A stretch of DNA of 64,000 nt from JBAXAM01 sp037142515 (lineage in GTDB: Bacteria > Pseudomonadota > Gammaproteobacteria > UBA9339): the NCBI GenBank assembly GCA_037142515.1, contig JBAXAM010000003.1, positions 1-64,000 on the forward strand. Direction: 5' to 3'. Below are positions 42,981 through 52,105 of this stretch, one piece after another. The translations under genes were made by a program, and so were the position numbers. Under the pieces are notes generated by a model. The model searched no databases. It saw only the letters and a program-made list of their open reading frames with translations, and was not told the DNA's origin. The first letter of the stretch is position 1; every line of letters starts with the position of its first letter.

Positions 42981-43454
42981 TCAGAATGGAATGTCGTCAT
43001 CGATCGGCGCATGCGACGTTGCTGTGCTAACACTTTCTAAGTGGCCATTTGTAGGAATTTCTACAGAATCATGAATTGGTGGAGCAGTCTTTTCTCTGCT
43101 ACTACCACCAGCGCCAGAGCGGCTATCAAGCATATGCATTTCGTTTGCAATAATTTCAGTGGTATAACGATCCATGCCAGTTTTATCCTGCCACTTACGA
43201 GTGCGTAATGAGCCCTCAACGTATATTTTTGAGCCTTTGTGTAGGTATTCACCAACAATTTCAGCCAAACGATTAAAAAAGACTACTCGGTGCCACTCAG
43301 TTCTGTCCTGTAATTCACCAGATTGCTTATCTCTCCATGTTTCACTAGTTGCTAATGAGATAGTAGCAACTGCATTGCCATTTGGGGTATATCTAACTTC
43401 TGGATCGTTGCCAAGATTGCCAATTAAAATTACTTTATTCACTCCTCGAGCCAT
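42981..43454 (-). CDS. ssb: single-stranded DNA-binding protein
   Basis: 157 aa from ATG 43454 (MARGVNKVILIGNLGNDPEV). A longer upstream frame adds 19 residues without homology and is rejected. The OB fold spans about residues 1-112, with ATSETWRDKQSGELQDRTEWHR-type motifs. A Ser/Gly-rich linker and the acidic protein-interaction tip DDDIPF end the protein. It is convergent with rplQ. The rplQ-ssb neighbourhood is also seen in Legionellales. Confidence 0.97.
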   Translation of the reverse strand: MARGVNKVILIGNLGNDPEVRYTPNGNAVATISLATSETWRDKQSGELQDRTEWHRVVFFNRLAEIVGEYLHKGSKIYVEGSLRTRKWQDKTGMDRYTTEIIANEMHMLDSRSGAGGSSREKTAPPIHDSVEIPTNGHLESVSTATSHAPIDDDIPF

Positions 43455-43546
43455 GTTTTTTTCTCCAATTAAGGTGTTATAAGTGTACAAAATCTGATAC
43501 ATTCTACCCACTATTTATTGTTTTTGCATCCCCTTTGTTTTTAAAA

Positions 43547-43625
<79 letters not shown>

Positions 43626-43647
43626 AATTGAGGTTACAATTGGTACT

Positions 43648-44442
43648 ATGTTTGCTATGTTAAAAAATAAGTTAAAAATTTTTAGAGTGATGCTGCTGGC
43701 TGTTTTTATTTTCGGTGTGACTGGCTGTGCTATTAGTAAAGGACCTGTCGATCCGCAGGACCCTTATGAGCATTTTAATCGCAATGTTTTTGCTTTTAAT
43801 CTGGCTCTTGATCGTGCATTGCTTAGACCTGTAGCAAAAGCTTATGATTTCGTATTACCTTGGCCGGTAAAAAAAGGTGTACATAATTTTTTTGATAACG
43901 TTGGTGATATTACTTCAGCCGCAAATGAAATTTTACAGTTAGATTTTCCTCAAGCTATAGCAGATATTGCTCGCGTGGTTATTAATACGATATTTGGTAT
44001 TGGTGGTTTATTTGATGTGGCTACTCGATTGGGTGTGGAAAGAGATGTTGAAGATTTTGGTTTAACTCTTGCGCATTGGGGATCTAGAGATACGCCATAT
44101 ATAGTGCTGCCTTTTTTCGGTCCAGCTACAGTGAGAGATGCTGTTGCGCTGCCCGTTAATTACTTTTTGCTGAGTCCTTGGGGATATGTTAACTCTCAAG
44201 AAGTGCAGTATATTACAGCCGGATTATATTTCGTCCAGCGTCGTTCAGAGTTGTTGATAGGTGACAAAGTAGTTGGGCAGGCATTTGACCCATATGTGTT
44301 TGTGCGCGATGCGTATTTACAGCGCCGAGAGTTTTTAATCAATGAAAATGATGCACGCCGTGTTGAGCGCTATGTTGCTGAAGATGGTACCAAGCATCGA
44401 AAAACTCAAACCATACGACCCGAGAGTCATATTGTATATTAG
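43648..44442 (+). CDS. mlaA: MlaA/VacJ family outer-membrane lipoprotein
   Basis: It removes mislocalised phospholipids from the outer leaflet of the outer membrane, working with the Mla pathway and porins. It is 264 aa from ATG 43648. An apparent longer frame starts inside tRNA-Pro and is rejected. The lipoprotein signal ends V-T-G-Cys27. The MlaA core follows: DPYEHFNRNVFAFNLALDRA near residue 36, FGIGGLFDVATRLGV near 116 and LPFFGPATVRDAV near 152. No other mla genes are in the window. Confidence 0.92.
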   Translation: MFAMLKNKLKIFRVMLLAVFIFGVTGCAISKGPVDPQDPYEHFNRNVFAFNLALDRALLRPVAKAYDFVLPWPVKKGVHNFFDNVGDITSAANEILQLDFPQAIADIARVVINTIFGIGGLFDVATRLGVERDVEDFGLTLAHWGSRDTPYIVLPFFGPATVRDAVALPVNYFLLSPWGYVNSQEVQYITAGLYFVQRRSELLIGDKVVGQAFDPYVFVRDAYLQRREFLINENDARRVERYVAEDGTKHRKTQTIRPESHIVY

Positions 44443-44449
44443 GTGGATA

Positions 44450-44899
44450 CTATCGTAGCTTTGCCAGTCTTTGTTTTTGTCTTTCCCAATCGCGACTTTT
44501 TATAGATGCACGTTTGTCGTATTGTTTTTTGCCGCGTGCCAATGCGATATCAATTTTAACTTTATTTTTCTTCCAGTGTAAATTAAGCGGGATAATTGTA
44601 TATCCCTTGCGAGCGATCGCGCCAACTAATTTATTGAGTTCTTTTTTGTGGAGCAATAATTTGCGCGTTCGGTCGGCAACCGCGTGGACATGTGTTGAGG
44701 CGGTTGGTAGTGGCGCAAAATGAGAATTTAGTAAAAACGCCTCTCCATTTTTGAGGATTACGTGGCTTTCGCTAAGCTGCGCTTTGCCAGCACGTAGGCT
44801 TTTTATTTCCCAACCGGTAAGAGCTAACCCAGCTTCTAGTGTTTGTTCGATACTATAATCATGGCGTGCTTTACGGTTGTCGGTAATTAAGCTTGTCAT
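44450..44899 (-). CDS. smpB: SsrA-binding protein SmpB
   Basis: The partner of tmRNA in rescue of stalled ribosomes. The 149 aa show DNRKARHDYSIEQTLEAGLAL near the N-terminus, GWEIKSLRAGKAQL, and the Lys/Arg-rich disordered tail RDWERQKQRLAKLR that enters the mRNA channel. Its start overlaps the end of bamE by 29 bp on the same strand. The ratA toxin-like gene that often lies between them in enterobacteria is missing here. The tmRNA gene itself is not in the window. Confidence 0.96.
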   Translation of the reverse strand: MTSLITDNRKARHDYSIEQTLEAGLALTGWEIKSLRAGKAQLSESHVILKNGEAFLLNSHFAPLPTASTHVHAVADRTRKLLLHKKELNKLVGAIARKGYTIIPLNLHWKKNKVKIDIALARGKKQYDKRASIKSRDWERQKQRLAKLR

Positions 44900-45182
44900 T
44901 TTTAAACTCGAGTATTAGCTTTTTCTTTTCTATTTTTCCGCCATTGATTTGGTTTGTATAGACGTAGGTCCAGGTGTCGGTGTTAAACATATCAGTGAGC
45001 AATGGTGCTCCCAAAATGGAAGCCACTTCACTCTTGCTCAATCCAGTGTGTAGCTTAACCACCGTATGTTGATCAATGATGTTGCCCTGTTGTACATCTA
45101 CACGATAAGGGCGTAGTCTGCTGCACCCGTCTAATAAAAGCAATAAAGACATGGTTACGAATATCAATAAAATTTTACGCAT
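44871..45182 (-). CDS. bamE: outer membrane assembly lipoprotein BamE/SmpA
   Basis: A small lipoprotein of the BAM complex. The 103 aa have a signal peptide and lipobox L-D-G-Cys20, then RPYRVDVQQGNIIDQHTV and LHTGLSKSEVASILGAPL, the SmpA/OmlA domain pattern, and DTWTYVYTN. It overlaps smpB by 29 bp, forming a small minus-strand operon. Confidence 0.92.
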   Translation of the reverse strand: MRKILLIFVTMSLLLLLDGCSRLRPYRVDVQQGNIIDQHTVVKLHTGLSKSEVASILGAPLLTDMFNTDTWTYVYTNQINGGKIEKKKLILEFKNDKLNYRQP

Positions 45183-45246
45183 GGTAATGCCGCTCCGCTA
45201 TTTTTGTTATATGATTCGACCCATATGATATGCCAACTATGGTTTT

Positions 45247-45275
45247 TTGTAAATTCAGTTATAATTTGGTACAAT
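45247..45275 (+). promoter_or_regulatory. promoter of the LPD7-like gene, possibly leaderless
   Basis: TTGTAA (45247-45252), 17-bp spacer, TACAAT (45270-45275); an overlapping TATAAT at 45260-45265 is also present. The ATG at 45283 lies about seven bases after the -10, and no Shine-Dalgarno is visible. Confidence 0.6.
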
Positions 45276-45282
45276 TTGCTAT

Positions 45283-45837
45283 ATGGTAGAGGAAACCTCA
45301 GCTTTTAATATTTGGAGTGAGCGCGATCTTGGTGTTGATACGACCACGGACCAAGATTTTGACACGGTATCAGAAGCTGATGTTAAGTATTGCTGTAACT
45401 CCTTTTATCCCTTTATACAGCTTGTTAATGCGGATGCAGTATTTGGTGAAGAACAGCCGCTAACTTTTGTTAAAGCGTCAACCGGTTGGATGCTTCACGA
45501 TTACGGTGAGGCTATTAGTGCTTCCTCTCCTTATTCAGCAGAACAACAAAAAACCGCAAATAGCGTTCTTGACCAAGCAAAAACCGTTGAAGAAATCGGA
45601 AAGCTCATTGCTGCAAAAAACTGGGTTTCAGTTGAGGTAATTGCGGGTTCGCCAATGATGAAGCGCTTTGTTTGGATAGAGGCAAAAAGATCCAAATTTG
45701 ATTTGATTGGATATGAGCCAAATGCCAGCGATGAAAAATGCTACGATCGTTTAGCCAAGCGTGCTAAGGATATGGGGCTAGTTTGGGAGCATCCTATAAA
45801 AGTCCAGCCACAATCTAGTATAACCACAGCGACATAA
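45283..45837 (+). CDS. LPD7-like domain protein, possible effector or polyvalent-protein fragment
   Basis: 184 aa, no signal peptide. The C-terminal half (about residues 110-160) matches the pattern of the LPD7 'large polyvalent protein-associated' domain: NWVSVEVIAGSP, then RFVWIEAKRSKFDLIGYEP. That domain is common in conjugative relaxases, mobile-element polyvalent proteins and some proteins of intracellular bacteria. The N-terminal half is acidic and unrecognised. The gene is 41 bp upstream of the giant coiled-coil gene on the same strand, so the two may share a transcript. Function is unknown; the domain call rests on motif reading, not on a search. Confidence 0.6.
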   Translation: MVEETSAFNIWSERDLGVDTTTDQDFDTVSEADVKYCCNSFYPFIQLVNADAVFGEEQPLTFVKASTGWMLHDYGEAISASSPYSAEQQKTANSVLDQAKTVEEIGKLIAAKNWVSVEVIAGSPMMKRFVWIEAKRSKFDLIGYEPNASDEKCYDRLAKRAKDMGLVWEHPIKVQPQSSITTAT

Positions 45838-45878
45838 AAGACATGTTTTTTTGTGAAATTTGAGGGATAGGAAACTTT

Positions 45879-48800
45879 ATGGAACAAGATACGGCAAAAA
45901 AAGCAGATGAGCAAATAACGCCGATACAAGTCGGTATGTCGCCGCCCGAGTCTAAAAAAGGTCAAAAACCACCATCTATACTTACCATTGACAAGGCTTA
46001 TAATATATTGCTGAGTTCCAGATATCCAGTTAGTGACAATAGTGCAATTGATGAGAATGATGTTGATGAGAAGCGTGTCTCGACAGGGAAAATTAATTGC
46101 ATGATGGAAACGTTGCGGTGTAAGCCTTATCCTAATTGTGAAGCAGTTAAAAAGTGTCCTCTTGATAAATTAGAAAAGGATAAAGAACGCCTTTTGAGGG
46201 AAAGGCTTGATTACGTAGTAAATATGAGTAGCGGTATGTTGTTTCAGGCTATTCCTGAAATAGATTATGGGAAGTCGGATGACGCAAGTAAAAAGATTAA
46301 AGAGAGTATTGAAAAAGGCATACCAACTTTCGAGATTTTTTTAAAAGAAGCAGGAATAGATATTAACGAAGATGGTAAATATGCAAATGCTAAAAAACAG
46401 CTTGAAGAATTCCATAAAAAATATGATGAAATGCGTGAAAATCTAATCGAACGGAATGTTAAGTTGTACCTTAATGGTGCAACTAGAGGAGCCGTGATAG
46501 AAGAAGAGGAGGTTTTAGCGGAGAAAATTGCCGTTGAAGGGGAAAGAAAATATAGAGAAAGATTCGAGGCAATGGGAGACGAAAAAGATTTAAGAGAGTT
46601 ACAAAATATGCATAAAGGCATGGATGATGCCACTTTTATGGGTCAATTGGCTAAGTTTAATCCGAAGACATCGTCATACAGAACTATTGATGACCTGTTA
46701 GAGGGCGAAACACAAAAAGTCCCTAATTCTAATGGATTGTATGTTAGGTGTGGCAGTGATGGTGAAAAAATTTTTATCCTTAAAGAGCCTAATAGGGAAA
46801 ATACCCTGAAGGTTATTGAAGCAAAAAAAAATAAAGAACAAATTAATTGGACTGGTGTTTCTGAAACTGACTATGCTAGACAAAGTGAAATACTGACGCT
46901 GTGCTTAGCAGCGGGGAAAAAATGTACTATTAATGGAAAAAAACTTCCATTATCAGAAACAATGCCATCAGGAGAGCCAGAAAACTATACTCAGTGGGTT
47001 AAAAATATTATTGAGTTATATGGGTCGGATGAGAAAAAGCGTGCTGAGCTTTTGAAACAGTTGGGTCGTGTTCTCGACGAGAAAGGACCTGATGAAAAAG
47101 AAAAATTTTTGTTTCATCTGAGCGAGAACGGTTCAGTGGAAGAGCGCAAGGTGGCTGAGGAAGCTATGAGAGGAACTGGGGTTATAGTTCGAAATAGAAT
47201 TGTTGATGAAAGTCATTGGTATGATAATACTGCTCCGGGAAAGGAAAAGAAAACGAGAACGTATAGATACGACGAAGAAACGCCGTGTTTAAAAGATGTT
47301 GTTGTTAAAAAATTAGAAGCGGCTGAAAAAAAATTACTTGAAGCAATGGGAACAGAACCAAGAGATGAACCGTATATAGCTCAATGTAAGGCCGAAGTTG
47401 ATAATCGTAGTAAAGCTCTTATGAAGCTCATTGAAAGCAATACGGAAGAAGAGAACGTTAAAGCGAGATCAATACTGGGGTTTAACGAGAGGTATATTGA
47501 TCGGTTAGACGATATTGCAAAAAAAATAGCAAAAGCAGAAGAGCGGCAAGGCACGATGGTGAAAAAAGCGGAAGAGGAGAAGGCCGGTGCATTAGAAAAA
47601 GTAAGAAGATTGTCGTTGCCAGAAGAAAAAAGAAATCTAATTGAGTATATTGAAAAGCTAGAAAAATTAGAAGAGCTAGAAAAACTAGAAAACCCGGACA
47701 AAGCAGATGAAATTAAAAAGTTGAAAGAGGAGATGGCTAAGTTAGAAAATGTTGTAGTGGAAGGAAAAAATACTGTGAATGGTTTGAAAGTATTAAATGA
47801 AGAAATTTATAAGTGCGCAGACGATTTGAAAGGCTTAGAAAAGGATAATAAGGAGTTATCAAAAAAACTAGAAGCACCCGACAAAGCAGATAAAGAAAAG
47901 GTAAATAATTTTTTAGAAAAGCTAAAAGAACGAGACAAGGCGAGAAAAAGCGACGAACCTGATGAAGAAAAAATAAAGGAACTGAAAGGGGCGCTTGGCG
48001 TCTTACAAGAGAGTTTAGGAAAAGATGTGGATTCTTTACTAGAGGTAGATTCGGAAATTGCGACGAAGCGTAAAGATTTGAAAAGAAGTAAAAAATATAA
48101 AAGCGAGTTGTTGGTAACTGCAAAAAAAATGCTTGAGAAAAAAGTAGATGTAGATGATGCTCCGGTGCTGTCGTTAAAAGAATATCTTAAAAAACGAAAA
48201 GAAGCGGCAGATGCTACTGATATTTTAGAAAAAACGAGATTGGAAAATGAGCTGAAAGTAGCGAAAGACAAAGTTGTTGATGGTGAAAAAAAAGATGTAA
48301 ATGATTTAGTAGAAAAAGATGAGGCCGTTGAAAAAGCAGTTAAGGATGTGGCAGAAAAGAAAAAAGCTCAAGATGGAGCATTAAAAGAAGTAAAAACGCT
48401 TAGTAATACAGTCTCAGTAAATGAAAAACCATTGTTAGATAGTTATATTAAAAGCCACGAAGAATTGGAAAAAGAAAATAAAAAAGGTGATAAGTGCGAT
48501 AAGGCTGTAGTAAAAAAACTGGAAGAAAATCTGGCGTTAGCGGAAACAGGACTTCAAAGCAAGGAGTCTCAGCTAGCTTTAACAAATTTAAAAAAACACG
48601 ATCAAGAACTTAAGACGGCAAATGATAGCAAGAAAGAAGCAGAAGCGGAGCGCGATGAGTCCCTAAAAAAAGTAACAGAGCCGGTAATACAGATGCAGTT
48701 AAGGGGGTATCTTAAAAAACGAAAAGAGCTAGAAGGTGAAAATAAAAAAGGCGGTAAGCGTGATAACAAGAAAGTTGAAGAACTAAAAAATGAGATGGCT

Positions 48801-51041
48801 GCTTTAGTGGGGGAAATAAAGTCACTAGGGGATAATAATGCAGTCAAAGCTATAGAAGCTTTAGAAAAATCAGAAGAAGGTAATCCGGAAGAAGAAAAAG
48901 TAAAAAATTCGATAATAGAATCGAGAAATGAGTTTGATGCTGCGGAGGTAGGTCTTTTATGGTCCATTGAGAACAATCCAGAGCAATTAAAAGAGCTTGT
49001 GAGTAAATTGAGCAAGCATCCAAAGGGGTTCAAAGATATTGTCAAGAATGTTAAAAATGATCAAAGACAAGCTTTTCAAACAGCTTGTGTTAACGCATTA
49101 GACGAGCTTGTTGATGAAGAAGAACAGCGCATACAAGCTGGTGCCATAGCAGAAACGCTAGCAAGTTTTCCTGTTGATCCTGCGAACCCAGAGCGATCGA
49201 GCCCAGAGCAATTAAAGGAGCTCTGGGCTAATATTAAAAAAGCTAAAAATGAAAAAGTTGTTGATCTATGTGCCTCTTGTTTGAAGCCAGAGCAAAAAGC
49301 TATTTTATTAGCAGATAAAGCTGAGTTATTACTTAGGGTTTCTCCAGAAAAGATAGGAGAAGTAAGAAGTGAGGTTGAAGTAAATAAAAAATCTTGTGAA
49401 GCAGTTAAGCAGCCGCGTTCTGATAAGTTTGAAGCATATTTAAATAAACGAAAGGAGTTATTGCAAAAAGGTTACTTTGCGGAAGAAGATGTAACGCTCC
49501 TTAATGGTTTAGCGGTAGATATTAAAAAATCGGCAGAATTAAAAGTTGCAAAAGGCATGCAGATGGCAGATGAAAAATTGCAGAAAATAGAAGGCGATTT
49601 AAATGATGCTAAGAAGGATATTGGTTTGATTATTGGAGCAACTAAAAAACCAGAAGAATTACGCGAACTTTGGGTTAGGCTTAGTAGTAATAATACACTA
49701 GAAGAAAAGCTCAGTGTATATAGAAAACATTTTAGTGAAGAGCAAAAAAATGGTTTGCAAAAGCACTATACTGATGTGTTAAAAGAGACTAATGAGAAAT
49801 TAGGAAAAGCGACAACTAATGTTGAAAAAGATAGTCTAAATAAAGAACTTGTTAAAATACGAAAGGAACAATTGAGTTTTATTGGAACAGATCCAAGACG
49901 ATTATTAGATACAAGTAAGGTGCAAGAAGCTACAGATGCAGCAGCAAGAGGGACTAAGGCAATAAGTGACTGGGCAGGGCGAGGAAATAAATTACCAGGG
50001 GAAGGCACATTGCTTTTTATTTATCTTGATAATCGAAAGAAACTAAATGACAAAATAAAGGAACTACGAAAGGCAGGTACGAGCATTGCTAATAACGAGG
50101 AAGTTAATAAATTGAGACAAAACGTCGCCGACGCAGTGAAAAATATAGAGGTAGAAGTAGAGAAAAAAGAAAACAAGAAGGAAAATATAAAAGAAGAAGC
50201 AGGTCTGGTAGCGTTGTTAGAAGCCGAAGATAAAAAGATAATGGAAGTAGAGCAGGAGGAAATCGATGGACTCGCTAAAGATTTATCTGAAGAGCAAGAA
50301 GGCGCTTTATTAAAATACTGTGGGGATACGATAAGCGACAAATGCGTTCCGCAATTTGAAAAAGGAGTTAAGGAGGCTGAAGCTGCTTTAGCTGAAAAGT
50401 TAAAGGTAGTAGAGGGAATTAAGGGTGTTAGGTCTGTTGTGGAATATGGGGGCGAGCGAAAGAAGTTGGTGGAAAAACGAAAGGAACTAGAGGGATTTAA
50501 AAGGGCTTTAAAAACATTGGATGAAGTGTTAAAAAAGAACCCAAACGATGCTGGTCTTGCTGAAGAGAAAAAAGATATAGAAGAGAAGATAAAAAAAGCC
50601 ACTAAAGAAATTGAAGGCTTACAAGTAAAGGTCACCGATGCGACGAAAAAAGTGCCTGACAAAGAAGGAAGAAGGGCTGTAGATGGCGTAGAAGAAGCGG
50701 ATAAGGAGTTGCAAAAACAACGAGAAGGTTTAGAAAAAGCTAGAAATGACAGAGATGCGGGATTGCTTGCAGCTATAGAGAAAATATATGGATTTCTTGT
50801 TGCTAATGGAGCTAAAAGACCAGGGATTACAATTACAAATCTGACAAAAGAAATGCAAAACCCTCAAACTCGATTAGAAGTATTAAATGGACTACCAGAA
50901 CCTTATGGGACGGCGGTAAAAAAAGAAAAAGCTTATATTGATTTAGTAAAAGAAGTTGAAAAACTAAAGCAACCTCAAAAAGAACAAGAGCCCGGAAAAC
51001 AAAATATCAATAGATCTGTGATGAGGTCCAACAACAGCTGA
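45879..51041 (+). CDS. giant Lys/Glu-rich coiled-coil repeat protein, 1720 aa
   Basis: I do not recognise a family. There is no signal peptide or membrane helix. Residues 1-560 contain mixed globular segments and several Cys. From about 580 to 1030, five tandem modules of about 88 residues can be seen, each with a long charged helix and a core like Y-L-x-x-R-K-E-L, at residues near 586, 675, 767, 852 and 942. More divergent copies occur near 1183, 1377 and 1519. Most of the chain is heptad-like coiled coil extremely rich in Lys and Glu. It could be a translocated effector, a scaffold or a cytoskeleton-like filament. It is preceded by a GGATAGGA box and follows the LPD7-like gene. Confidence 0.8.
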   Translation: MEQDTAKKADEQITPIQVGMSPPESKKGQKPPSILTIDKAYNILLSSRYPVSDNSAIDENDVDEKRVSTGKINCMMETLRCKPYPNCEAVKKCPLDKLEKDKERLLRERLDYVVNMSSGMLFQAIPEIDYGKSDDASKKIKESIEKGIPTFEIFLKEAGIDINEDGKYANAKKQLEEFHKKYDEMRENLIERNVKLYLNGATRGAVIEEEEVLAEKIAVEGERKYRERFEAMGDEKDLRELQNMHKGMDDATFMGQLAKFNPKTSSYRTIDDLLEGETQKVPNSNGLYVRCGSDGEKIFILKEPNRENTLKVIEAKKNKEQINWTGVSETDYARQSEILTLCLAAGKKCTINGKKLPLSETMPSGEPENYTQWVKNIIELYGSDEKKRAELLKQLGRVLDEKGPDEKEKFLFHLSENGSVEERKVAEEAMRGTGVIVRNRIVDESHWYDNTAPGKEKKTRTYRYDEETPCLKDVVVKKLEAAEKKLLEAMGTEPRDEPYIAQCKAEVDNRSKALMKLIESNTEEENVKARSILGFNERYIDRLDDIAKKIAKAEERQGTMVKKAEEEKAGALEKVRRLSLPEEKRNLIEYIEKLEKLEELEKLENPDKADEIKKLKEEMAKLENVVVEGKNTVNGLKVLNEEIYKCADDLKGLEKDNKELSKKLEAPDKADKEKVNNFLEKLKERDKARKSDEPDEEKIKELKGALGVLQESLGKDVDSLLEVDSEIATKRKDLKRSKKYKSELLVTAKKMLEKKVDVDDAPVLSLKEYLKKRKEAADATDILEKTRLENELKVAKDKVVDGEKKDVNDLVEKDEAVEKAVKDVAEKKKAQDGALKEVKTLSNTVSVNEKPLLDSYIKSHEELEKENKKGDKCDKAVVKKLEENLALAETGLQSKESQLALTNLKKHDQELKTANDSKKEAEAERDESLKKVTEPVIQMQLRGYLKKRKELEGENKKGGKRDNKKVEELKNEMAALVGEIKSLGDNNAVKAIEALEKSEEGNPEEEKVKNSIIESRNEFDAAEVGLLWSIENNPEQLKELVSKLSKHPKGFKDIVKNVKNDQRQAFQTACVNALDELVDEEEQRIQAGAIAETLASFPVDPANPERSSPEQLKELWANIKKAKNEKVVDLCASCLKPEQKAILLADKAELLLRVSPEKIGEVRSEVEVNKKSCEAVKQPRSDKFEAYLNKRKELLQKGYFAEEDVTLLNGLAVDIKKSAELKVAKGMQMADEKLQKIEGDLNDAKKDIGLIIGATKKPEELRELWVRLSSNNTLEEKLSVYRKHFSEEQKNGLQKHYTDVLKETNEKLGKATTNVEKDSLNKELVKIRKEQLSFIGTDPRRLLDTSKVQEATDAAARGTKAISDWAGRGNKLPGEGTLLFIYLDNRKKLNDKIKELRKAGTSIANNEEVNKLRQNVADAVKNIEVEVEKKENKKENIKEEAGLVALLEAEDKKIMEVEQEEIDGLAKDLSEEQEGALLKYCGDTISDKCVPQFEKGVKEAEAALAEKLKVVEGIKGVRSVVEYGGERKKLVEKRKELEGFKRALKTLDEVLKKNPNDAGLAEEKKDIEEKIKKATKEIEGLQVKVTDATKKVPDKEGRRAVDGVEEADKELQKQREGLEKARNDRDAGLLAAIEKIYGFLVANGAKRPGITITNLTKEMQNPQTRLEVLNGLPEPYGTAVKKEKAYIDLVKEVEKLKQPQKEQEPGKQNINRSVMRSNNS

Positions 51042-51046
51042 GCGTT

Positions 51047-51517
51047 TTATATAATCTCTCTCCGAGCTTTGAAGAAGTCTGACAAGATTTTGCTGCATTC
51101 AATAGCGAGAATATAGCCTTGGTATTCGATTTTGTGATTTGAATTTTTTTCATCTAATAATTTAAAAACACTTACAACCGCTCCGGTTTTTGGATCTAAT
51201 GCTCCAAAAACCAAGCGTTTAATGCGTGAGTGCAACATGGCGCCAACACACATTGCGCATGGTTCTAGAGTCACATATAAAGTCACGTCAGGTAAGCGAT
51301 AATTATTTAATTTTTGTGCGGCCTGTCTTAAAGCTATAATTTCTGCGTGTGCTGTTGGATCGCAAGTACTGATAGGGCAGTTAAATCCTTCGCCAATTAT
51401 TTCATTATTTACTACGGAAATAGCACCAACTGGCACTTCATTGGCGCTCTTGGCTTTTTCTGCCATCCTAAGCGCGTGCTGCATAAAAAAAATATCTTGT
51501 GATCTTGAATTAGGCAT
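51047..51517 (-). CDS. tadA: tRNA-specific adenosine deaminase
   Basis: It deaminates A34 of tRNA-Arg(ACG) to inosine. The 156 aa show the zinc deaminase motif T-A-H-A-E-I-I-A-L and the second motif LEPCAMCVGAMLHSRIKRL. VPVGAISVVNNEIIGEG opens the core and a basic C-terminal helix ends it. It converges with the coiled-coil gene at a 5-bp gap without a visible terminator. Confidence 0.94.
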   Translation of the reverse strand: MPNSRSQDIFFMQHALRMAEKAKSANEVPVGAISVVNNEIIGEGFNCPISTCDPTAHAEIIALRQAAQKLNNYRLPDVTLYVTLEPCAMCVGAMLHSRIKRLVFGALDPKTGAVVSVFKLLDEKNSNHKIEYQGYILAIECSKILSDFFKARREII

Positions 51518-51521
51518 TAAG

Positions 51522-51803
51522 TTATTTTTTTAAGTTGCGATAAAAGTTTTCATGTGTCCCAACATCTAGCAAGATAATTTCTTTTTTTGATTCGTAATAC
51601 TTATATGCAATCAAAGTAAGCTGGCCTATCATATGAAATTTATAGACTTTCACACCTAAGCAATCTCCTTTTTTATTTTCTCCAATGTTGGGATTGACAC
51701 GTATTTTTTCGATACTTTTTTCTAATGAGATTGCTTGATTGTTGTGTAGCCTTTTTGCCGAACGCTTGAAAGCGTTAGTTTTGTTTATTTGCACTAAACT
51801 CAC
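51522..51803 (-). CDS. RelE/ParE-family toxin of a type II toxin-antitoxin pair
   Basis: 93 aa with the small basic RelE/ParE fold pattern: N-terminal helix KRSAKRLHNNQAISLEKSIEKI, then GQLTLIAYKYYESKKEIILLDVGTHENFY, a strand series with the C-terminal His-x-x-F-Y end common in the superfamily. It overlaps its antitoxin by 29 bp on the minus strand, so translation is coupled. The reading frame is intact, unlike the second locus at 55975. The exact target (mRNA or gyrase) cannot be told from sequence. Confidence 0.78.
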   Translation of the reverse strand: MSLVQINKTNAFKRSAKRLHNNQAISLEKSIEKIRVNPNIGENKKGDCLGVKVYKFHMIGQLTLIAYKYYESKKEIILLDVGTHENFYRNLKK

Positions 51804-52017
51804 CCTTTGTATATGGTTCTACTCTTCCAGCGTCGACATCTGCCAACCCCTCAAAAATTTTTATAATAAATTCAACTGGCAAATCTGGATTGTCTATGGC
51901 GGCGCGTCCAATTTTTGCCCAATAAGCTATTTGATTAGGAACAGAGCGATATTGCGCTTGCGCTATTGGCTTTGCTGCGTTATAAAGCTCTTCGTTAATT
52001 TTTATTGCAATGCTCAT
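51775..52017 (-). CDS. ParD-like antitoxin
   Basis: 80 aa starting MSIAIKINEELYNAAKPIAQ, with SVPNQIAYWAKIGRAAIDNPDLP, the pattern of the ParD-like antitoxin family (ribbon-helix-helix-like DNA-binding N-terminus). The C-terminal DVDAGRVEPYTKGEF is the usual toxin-binding tail. It is the first gene of the pair. A 6-bp palindrome overlapping its promoter (52042-52057) is the likely autoregulatory operator. Confidence 0.8.
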   Translation of the reverse strand: MSIAIKINEELYNAAKPIAQAQYRSVPNQIAYWAKIGRAAIDNPDLPVEFIIKIFEGLADVDAGRVEPYTKGEFSANKQN

Positions 52018-52041
52018 AATTTACCTATTTAAGTATCGATT

Positions 52042-52082
52042 AGTTACAATAGTAACTTATATAAACTTTAATGAATTGTCAA
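52042..52082 (-). promoter_or_regulatory. toxin-antitoxin promoter and operator
   Basis: On the minus strand, TTGACA (52082-52077) is followed after 15 bp by TATAAG (52061-52056). A perfect inverted repeat AGTTAC-AATA-GTAACT at 52042-52057 overlaps the -10 region, placed for repression by the antitoxin complex. Confidence 0.65.
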
Positions 52083-52105
52083 GAATATGTTAATATTACA
52101 TACTG

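Noticed and set aside
42763..43074. Plus-strand frame across the rplQ 3' end, the terminator and ssb
   Set aside because: It overlaps two confirmed genes and a terminator and has no homology-like pattern.
47381..50662. Long Ser/Phe-rich reading frames on the minus strand opposite the coiled-coil gene
   Set aside because: They mirror Lys/Glu-rich codons of the plus strand, have low-complexity composition, and lack start signals.
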